NCBI RefSeq assembly: GCF_950023065.1
Contig: NC_088678.1
Location: 57,938,460-58,002,459, forward strand
Source: Planococcus citri
Lineage: Eukaryota; Arthropoda; Insecta; Hemiptera; Pseudococcidae
Direction: 5' to 3'
DNA: 64,000 nt
Part shown: one piece after another, positions 57,440-64,000 of the stretch
Layout of the letters: each line of letters starts with the position of its first letter
Numbering within the stretch: the stretch's first letter is position 1
The notes under the pieces: model-generated
Databases searched by the model: none
What the model saw: the letters and a program-made list of their open reading frames with translations, nothing else
What the model was told of the DNA's origin: nothing
Made by a program: the position numbers and the translations under genes

Positions 57440-60400
57440 ATAAACTTATTTAAAAAATGTTTATTATACTACCAGTTAAAATAAAACGTTACAAAATATT
57501 ATGTAATGACATTTTAACCGATATCTAATTTTAAATAGTTTTTATTTATTTTTTCTCTTTTTGCTGACTGTGACTAGAATCGAATTAACGTTTTTTTAAA
57601 ACATAAATATCAAATATATTATTCTTCCGCCATCTTAAACAATACGATAACATTCGTTATTTACAACGCGTAATTGTATGACAAAAAAAAATCGAAAATA
57701 AAACGCAATATAATGTAAAATAATGGTTAATATCTAAACGTAAGTCTAATAGTTAAAAATATTTTGATTTCATACTCTTTGAAAAAAAAAAAATCTAAAG
57801 CTTTAGGATATACTAAATATTTTGATTGTTTCAAAAAAAAATGACCAATAAACCGAAAAAAACAGCATTAAAGCTGCGTAACTTTGTTTTACTACTCATA
57901 ATGCGCTGCCTGTACAATATTCTTTTTGTACTCTTATTTAAAAAAAATTTGTGCAAATATGAAAATTGAATACGTGATTAAAATTACACAATTTTGCTAT
58001 ATCTCGTTTTCGCCTCGTAAAAGAGGCAAAAAATCCTTATTATTAAAATGAAAACAAAATCGAAGTATGGTAGACCATCGATGGAATAAAAAAAAAAAAA
58101 ATGGTGAAGAAATGCTTATGCAGTTTTTTTTTTTTTTTGCAGGAAGAGATATAATTCTTAATGTTATAAGAAAACAAAGCACACGCTATTTGTATGTTAA
58201 AAATACAAAAAAGCTTTTATACATTAAATTTCCGATGAAATATTATTTATAAATATTCGATTATTAAATTAGATTTTACATAATTATAATAAAATGTACA
58301 CTCATGTGAAGTAGAAATGATGTTAATTCACGCTCACACGTCGAAAAGTCAGGCTAAATTGTTGAAAATTACACGCTATAAATAAAGACTAACTTGCTAG
58401 AACATATTCGAAATGATTCGCCAATTTTTAAAAAAAAACAAAAAAAACACACCTTTCTCTCATTCTTTTTTACGGTAAATAATAACGTATTTGTACGTAT
58501 GTTTTAAAAAAAAATTAATGGAATATCGATAATACGTTCATAAAAAACAAATTATCGCAATAGGAATAATTTCGAAACGACGTAATCGAAAAAACGATAC
58601 GATTAGTTTCACAACTGATCGATATAATTTTAATAATTTAACTATTAACATTATATAGGTTTATTAACTAACTGGTCCAATTGTTTACTATTGCATAGAC
58701 TGAATAACATTACGTTAAATTCTCATACAAGGCTCAAACAACCGCATGCTTCGATCAAAATTTAAGTATGACGAGCGAGTATAGAGATGGAAAGGAATGA
58801 AATAAAGAAAAATAGGTATTTCTTAAAACGGATTCTAGAAAAATTTTCAAACAACACGTAAACGTCATTTCCAAATACGTTAGAATTGATTTTAAAAATT
58901 AAAACGCTCACGCGAATATAAAACTGTAAAGATTAAATTTTTTCCCTTCTGGTAAAACACACTTAATAACAAAATACAACTACCAACATAAAAGGAATGT
59001 TAACAAAATATGATAATTTTACGTAATTTACGAAAGAAATAAAAAAAAATTAAACACAGACATTCCAGTACAAAACAAAAAAACAAAAAAAAAATATTAA
59101 AATATTTATAAAAACAAATGACAAAACATTTTCAAGTTAACAAATCATAACCAAAATAAAACAAACACATTAGAAGGATAAAGTTAATTTTAAAGTGTTA
59201 CTCGATCAGCGTACAGGATTGGCCCGTGAAAAATTACGACGACCTCTTTCATAGCCTATCAATTCTTAAACTTATCACTTTGTCAATGTGCGACTATTTT
59301 CTGACTAGAAAACAAATTTTAGAATATAATTTTGATTAAATGGTAAAACAAGATTGCACATTGCCTTAATAAATATTACTGTACAATTTTCCAATAATTA
59401 TAGTTTGTTCTGACGGGCGTTCGTATAAGTGGGATTAATTTCTTTTCTTGGTTACATTTGAGCAAATATATTGCATTTTCAAAACCATACATCGTAAAAT
59501 AAACGAGCCAACCCATATCTGAATTCTGAATAATTTTTATAAGACAAAAAAAAATCATAAAAAAATAACTCATACATTGTTTTTTTTTTTCAAAAAGAAA
59601 AATACTCGTATTTCTAACACGAAATTAAAGTATAATACAATAAAAAGAGAGAAGGAAAGAGGAGATAGTAAATAGTAATAAATGCATTTCCGTTACTTTA
59701 AAATTTTGCCTTACAAAATGTGAATTATTCGCATAGGTAAGCGAATATTTCACGGGGATACTACAAAAAAAGAATACAAAACCTTTTCGATAATACAATA
59801 CGTTACGTCCATCATATCCGATTAATGCGGCAACAAACGGGGCAATCCTTTGCGTACATTTATAAACACCCTACTATTCGGGGACGAATCGTCGATGATG
59901 ATATAACTTATCACAAAGGTTTTCTTGGACCCTTTAATATCTTAGTAAACATGTCAAATCTAGAACTAACATTATTATTTCAAGTTAATTAAACTTTGTC
60001 ATCTTTAATATTCATTTTCTTTGGAATACGCTTAACATAAAATCGATACCGCGTTACAAAACGAAATTAAAAACTTTGAGTTAAATTATAATTCATGATT
60101 GAATATTTTCCATGCAATTTCCACTTCGATTCGATTCGAGTTGATATTCTACATAATAAGAAAAAAAGGGGGAAAGGGGACAAAGAATAAAACAAAAAAC
60201 ATAAAAACAAATTTAAAATATTAACATATAGGTACTATATATTTGAACAAAATGTTCGATTATGGTAAATTTTTTTTAAAAAGATACTCATTTGAACATG
60301 CAACTTTTTTGAAACCTGATAATTATTTCAATTTTACGCGCACACATTCATATACATATTTAATGAATTACTTTTTCTCGTCGCCATTTCAGCCACATTG

Positions 60401-60716
60401 GTCGCGAGCTGCGGTGAAAATTGATCATCGGTGTAGACGATGACCGACGCCTATATGTGTGAAGGGAAATGCTGAAACTGCGAGACTTACTTAAATATTA
60501 ACGTAAAGTAAAAAAAGGGAAAAAAAGAAGTAACGTTGGCGGGTAAAATTATGCTTTATCGTTATAAAACACGAATTTTACAATAATAATTTAACATTTA
60601 TAACGAATGTATATTACGACAGTTAAACCGTCGTTAAATTTGACTAAATTAGACACAAGGAATCCTATATTAACATATTTTCTCGTCGATATTGATAGGT
60701 ATGGTATGTACGGCGT
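57440..60716 (-). other. Probable long 3' UTR of the G-alpha-o gene
   Basis: About 3.3 kb downstream of the stop codon without coding frames or recognisable transposons, unlike the introns. AATAAA signals on the minus strand cluster at 57460-57465 and 57543-57552, which may be the distal polyadenylation site. The extent is inferred from composition and hexamers. RNA evidence could shorten it. Confidence 0.45.
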
Positions 60717-60904
60717 TCAATAAAGGCCACAACCTCGTAGATTGTTCGCTATTATAACATCGGTAACAGCGTCGAATACAAATTGTATGTTGTTGGTGTC
60801 CGTTGCGCAAGTCATATGGCAGTAAATTTCTTTAGTAGTAGATTTGTTCTTCGCTTCAAACTGAGCTTGAATGTATGCAGCTGCTTCTCCGTATTCTTGA
60901 GCGC
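60717..60904 (-). CDS. Galphao: G-protein alpha-o subunit, last coding exon
   Basis: The C-terminal exon of a heterotrimeric G-protein alpha subunit, which couples membrane receptors to effectors at the inner plasma membrane. It encodes AQEYGEAAAYIQAQFEAKNK, then EIYCHMTCATDTNNIQFVFD and AVTDVIIANNLRGCGLY-stop. TCATDTNNIQ.VFDAVTD is the guanine-binding TCAT region and alpha-5 helix. The end ANNLRGCGLY is specific to the Go class, and its Cys at -4 is the pertussis-toxin-type site of Gi/o proteins. The acceptor is TGACCACAG|GCGCTC. The exon starts after the first base of a Gly codon. Upstream exons lie beyond the window. Confidence 0.95.
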
Positions 60905-62580
60905 CTGTGGTCAAAAATAACAAAAAAAAAATTGTATAATTAATTCGTCAGGTATAATAAATTTAACTGATACAAACGTTGACCTCTTCAATTAGTTAAG
61001 TACCTAACTTTACAAGACAGAAATCTTCTCAAATCACAACTCACATACAGGTACCTCAAAATTTTTAAAATTGATTCATCACAACAGCCGAAAATTAGCC
61101 ACGTAAGTTACCTGCTATTTTGCGGTACAAAAAAAAAACAACGCATCGTGAATGCCCAATATTCAACAATGATTGTTTAAATGACTGCTTAATTAGTCGA
61201 TTGTATGTAGAAAATATTCAATAATCTAGACGCCACGTTGCAGACAACCCCGTTCATAATTCCTATACCCATAAAAAGTTTCATATCCAAGTTCTCATAC
61301 TCATGTTGTTATTACACTTGCAAGTTGCAGCTTGTGTTTTACTCAGTAAATTATCAATATAATCGAATATTTCCCTATTTTCATAGCTCATTGTGACGGA
61401 GTAATTTTATTTTGCCCACACATCGAGCATGTTTGGTTAATTTGTTGCAATTTTTTTTTTTTTATAACTTTGCACTGCAACGATTATGGTTTCTCTTGTA
61501 TACAATTCATCGTGTTAACAATACGGCGCGGCGCACCAATCACACGATGATTTTTTTTATGAACGGAGTACTTTCAAGTTTTAATTACTAACACGAGTTC
61601 TATACAATTTGCCAAGAAATGCGTAATGTGTATTATAAGCAAATTAGAGTGAAGAAATAATAAGAAATGCAGTACACCGGCTGATTAATCTTTTCATTAG
61701 TATACCTATAGTTTTCCCAAAGAAGAGATGGTAGATATTCAGAAACCTTAGCTGAACAGGTTGAACTAATATGGTTGTAATGAATAACACGAGTGAAATT
61801 ATTTTAAAGAACCGGGATTATTTATTTAGTATGGTTAGATAACGTAAGGTGTGACAAAGTGTACAATATTGGGAACCCATTTGCCTATACCTACTTGACA
61901 ACCAAACAATTTTTTTTGTGTCTTAAAAATATGTTGGTAAAATTGATTACTTATGCAATTAACAAAATGTTACCAGCATGTTTTTCAGACTCAAGAAAAT
62001 GAGAAGCTTCATGGAAAAGGGGCCTTGGTCATTTTTTTCACTGATTTTTACAAGTTCAAATAGGCTTAAAAAATTTTTCTACATATTAGGAAACATCTTT
62101 TAATTCGTTTTTTCCCCATCTGAATATGGTGGAATTGATCAAAAAAATAATTTTAAATGCATTCAGAATTTATAAAAATGAGAAAAAAAATTGACCAAGC
62201 CCTTTTTCCATGAAGCCCCTCATATTTCTCTTCTTGTCAAATTCGTTTTGCAAGGAGGTCAATTGATCTCTAATACATTTTAGGTACCTAGGCAATGATT
62301 TCACCTAATTTTAATTCGACAATATAGATGTTTACAAGGCGAAAATTTCATCAAATGGAGTTTAAAAGCGTCAGGAGAAGAACACTATTTGAATTTGAAG
62401 AGCAGATAAAGATTGGAACAACAAAAAATGAACAGCTAGCAAGACTAATTGAAGAAATATACACAGATAATACCATTCACGTCAGGTATTGGCTGAATAA
62501 AATAGAGAGGGGACAGGTAGGTAAGACGTAAGAATGTTGAATGAAATGTGAACTTGAAGAATCAGAAACTACATCTCAAC

Positions 62581-63194
62581 AGGTAGAAGAGGTCGAGGAA
62601 GACCAATGAAAAAATAAAAATAAAAACTGATGGAATACCTCAGTAAGCAATTTGTTTTTACAAATCCCATACAGGCTGAACAATTGTACGGGCACGTTTT
62701 TACCACTACTATAATTCCGCCAAAGATCCAGGAAGTTGATGGAATCAAAGTTGTGAAGCTGAAGCAATTCTCCTACCTTGGATCCATCATTGAGAACACC
62801 AGATGACTGTGAAGCTGAGATACATCACTGCTGCCAGCTCACCCTGTGATGACTCACTTGAAACGAATATAGAGTGATTCAGCGATAAGTAAGACCCTTA
62901 AAATTTGACTGGTGAATGCGCTGGTCTTCTTAGTGTTCCTGTACATATGCATCAGAGACTATGACCATTTGCAAAGGGGATCAGCAACAGATCATGCAAT
63001 GTGAATGTGGTGCTGGAGGCGGCTGCTGAAAATCCCTTGGGCAGCAAAAAGAACTAACACATCGATACTGACAAAAATTGTTGTGACCAAATGACTGTCT
63101 CTGCTGACTGGTGATGGTGAACCTTGGTTGGATACTTATACCTATTACTCAAGTACTTTGGATGGGTCACAAGAGCAGATGCCATGGATGCCAT
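62581..63194 (+). pseudogene. RTE-type LINE reverse transcriptase C-terminus, decayed copy 1
   Basis: It begins with a GRRGRGRPM-like end motif (about 62583). It then resumes with EVDGIKVVKLKQFSYLGSII (about 62728), a degraded VMTHLKRI block, WRRLLKIPWAAKRTN (about 63020) and YFGWVTRADAMDAI (up to 63194). These blocks are the C-terminal region of RTE/BovB-class endonuclease-reverse transcriptases. Several stops and frameshifts are present, so it cannot be functional. Confidence 0.8.
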
Positions 63195-63423
63195 CGACCT
63201 TTTACGTAGTTTATATAGACCGCTACTCATTTAAGAAAAATTCTTCCACTACTTTTGTCGCCAGTAAACACTACCATTAATCCATCATTAACAAAATACA
63301 CACACATTTCCTGAAACATGCGCAGATGTATTTGTTCCCAGTTTAAAATCGACAGAGTTGGTAACAAAAGCAGTGTGCAAATTTTGCATATGAGTAGCCA
63401 TCCATATAATTAAACGGTCGAAG
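63195..63423. mobile_element. 229-bp insertion inside the LINE fragment
   Basis: ATGGATGCCAT at 63184-63194 is repeated as ATGGATGCTAT at 63424-63434, an 11-bp near-exact duplication, and the LINE protein reading continues after it. The insert begins CGACCTTTTA and ends close to TAAACGGTCG, a 10-bp inverted match. The family is unknown. Confidence 0.5.
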
Positions 63424-63950
63424 ATGGATGCTATACTTGTGCAAGGCAGAGTAGAAGGAGCCAGAGCAAGAGGAAAATCATTGACCCAATGGACTAACAG
63501 CTTTCCAGAATTCCAGGAAGTTAACAGAATCAAAGTTGCAAAGCGATTCTACTATTTTGGATCCATTATTGAAATCACTAGGGGATGTGAAGCTGAGATA
63601 CGTCACTGCTACCAGCTGACAAGAACTGTGATGACTCATTTGAAACGAATGTGGGGCGATTCAGCAATAAGCAGAGCCTTAAAAATAGTCTTCTCAGTGC
63701 ACCTCTATGCATCACAGACTTGGACCATTCGTGAAGGGAATTAACAAAAAATCAACAAAATGGAAATGTGGTGTTGAATGAGCTCCTAGAGTTCCTTAGA
63801 CAGCAAAAAGAACCAAAGCCTTGATACATAGAGAAATTGGTGTGACAAAAGACAAAACAACCATTCCATTGGAAGTAGTCCTTGGTCAGATACACAAAAG
63901 CTTTAGATATGTTACAAGAAGAGTTGCAATTGAGACAATTTTTGTACAAG
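63424..63950 (+). pseudogene. RTE-type LINE reverse transcriptase C-terminus, decayed copy 2
   Basis: The frame reads ILVQGRVEGARARGKSLTQW (the end motif of the previous copy). It is followed at once by EVNRIKVAKRFYYFGSIIEI, GCEAEIRHCYQLTRTVMTHL, KRMWGDSAIS, VHLYASQTWTIREGN and, after a stop, KMEMWC and PWTAKRTK pieces. The end motif comes directly before the next start, so copies are joined head to tail. Confidence 0.85.
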
Positions 63951-64000
63951 GTAGAGTAGAAGGAGCCTGAGCAACAGGATGATCTTTGATCAGGTGGACT
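63951..64000 (+). pseudogene. Start of a third LINE-fragment repeat
   Basis: GTAGAGTAGAAGGAGCCTGA repeats 63446-63465 at a distance of 505 bp and again carries the GRVEGA-type end motif, cut by the window edge. Confidence 0.7.

Larger units (their letters stand above)
60905..64000 (-). other. G-alpha-o intron, incomplete, with LINE remains
   Basis: The intron preceding the last exon runs off the window. The interval 60.9-62.3 kb is AT-rich and featureless. The interval 62.58-64.0 kb consists of RTE-type LINE fragments on the + strand, opposite to the host gene. An open frame at 62328-62531 (TLFEFEEQIKIGTTKNEQLA...) just before them is not recognised. Confidence 0.7.

Noticed and set aside
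62328..62531. 67-codon + strand frame before the LINE fragments
   Set aside because: It may be mobile-element protein, but no family motif could be named, so it is only mentioned in the intron entry.

Overview
This window looks like nuclear DNA from an animal, most probably an insect; a sternorrhynchan hemipteran is only a guess. It is AT-rich and its genes are split by GT-AG introns. It carries recognisable eukaryotic proteins and many mobile-element fossils. Short runs built on GTAGGTA/TACCTAC recur throughout. There are no operons, tRNAs, rRNAs or CRISPR arrays that I can support.

Three protein genes are supported, all on the minus strand. From right to left they are: (1) the last coding exon of a G-protein alpha-o subunit (60717-60904), with a long gene-poor tract downstream that is probably its 3' UTR; (2) a complete four-exon adenine phosphoribosyltransferase (54557-55541, 183 aa); (3) a complete ten-exon RanBP9/RanBP10-type CTLH-complex subunit (6184-53660, 599 aa). 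In the last gene nine exons sit within 6.2-12.7 kb, and the first exon lies 40.75 kb away behind a giant intron. The three genes do not form an obvious pathway; they are neighbours on one strand.

The rest is intron and intergenic DNA. It holds small transposons whose ends can be read: a hAT-like element with an 8-bp target duplication (40514-41176), a Harbinger-like MITE nested inside a larger palindrome (55805-56194), TIR elements at 4395-4641 and 26891-27526, a Helitron replicase fragment (41266-41649), and RTE-type LINE C-terminal fragments in a roughly 505-bp head-to-tail arrangement (62.6-64.0 kb). There are also degenerate tandem arrays at 11.3, 14.3-15.7, 19.4-21.1, 23.5 and 34 kb.

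The most unusual structure is a 1,983-bp element at 29967-31949. It is flanked by an exact 8-bp direct repeat and has three subterminal TTGCGCTTTTC motifs at each end. Inside are seven alternating inverted copies of GGTAGTTAGAT and two very GC-rich 103-bp hairpins exactly 200 bp apart. The hairpin arms differ between copies but stay complementary within each copy. I find no protein in it. A second GC-rich hairpin cluster (3569-3686) and the inverted arrays at 19.4-21.1 kb share the same GCGAAGC-like core.

Limits: splice sites were placed by reading GT/AG signals and by recalled family similarity, not by RNA data. Repeat families are described by structure only.
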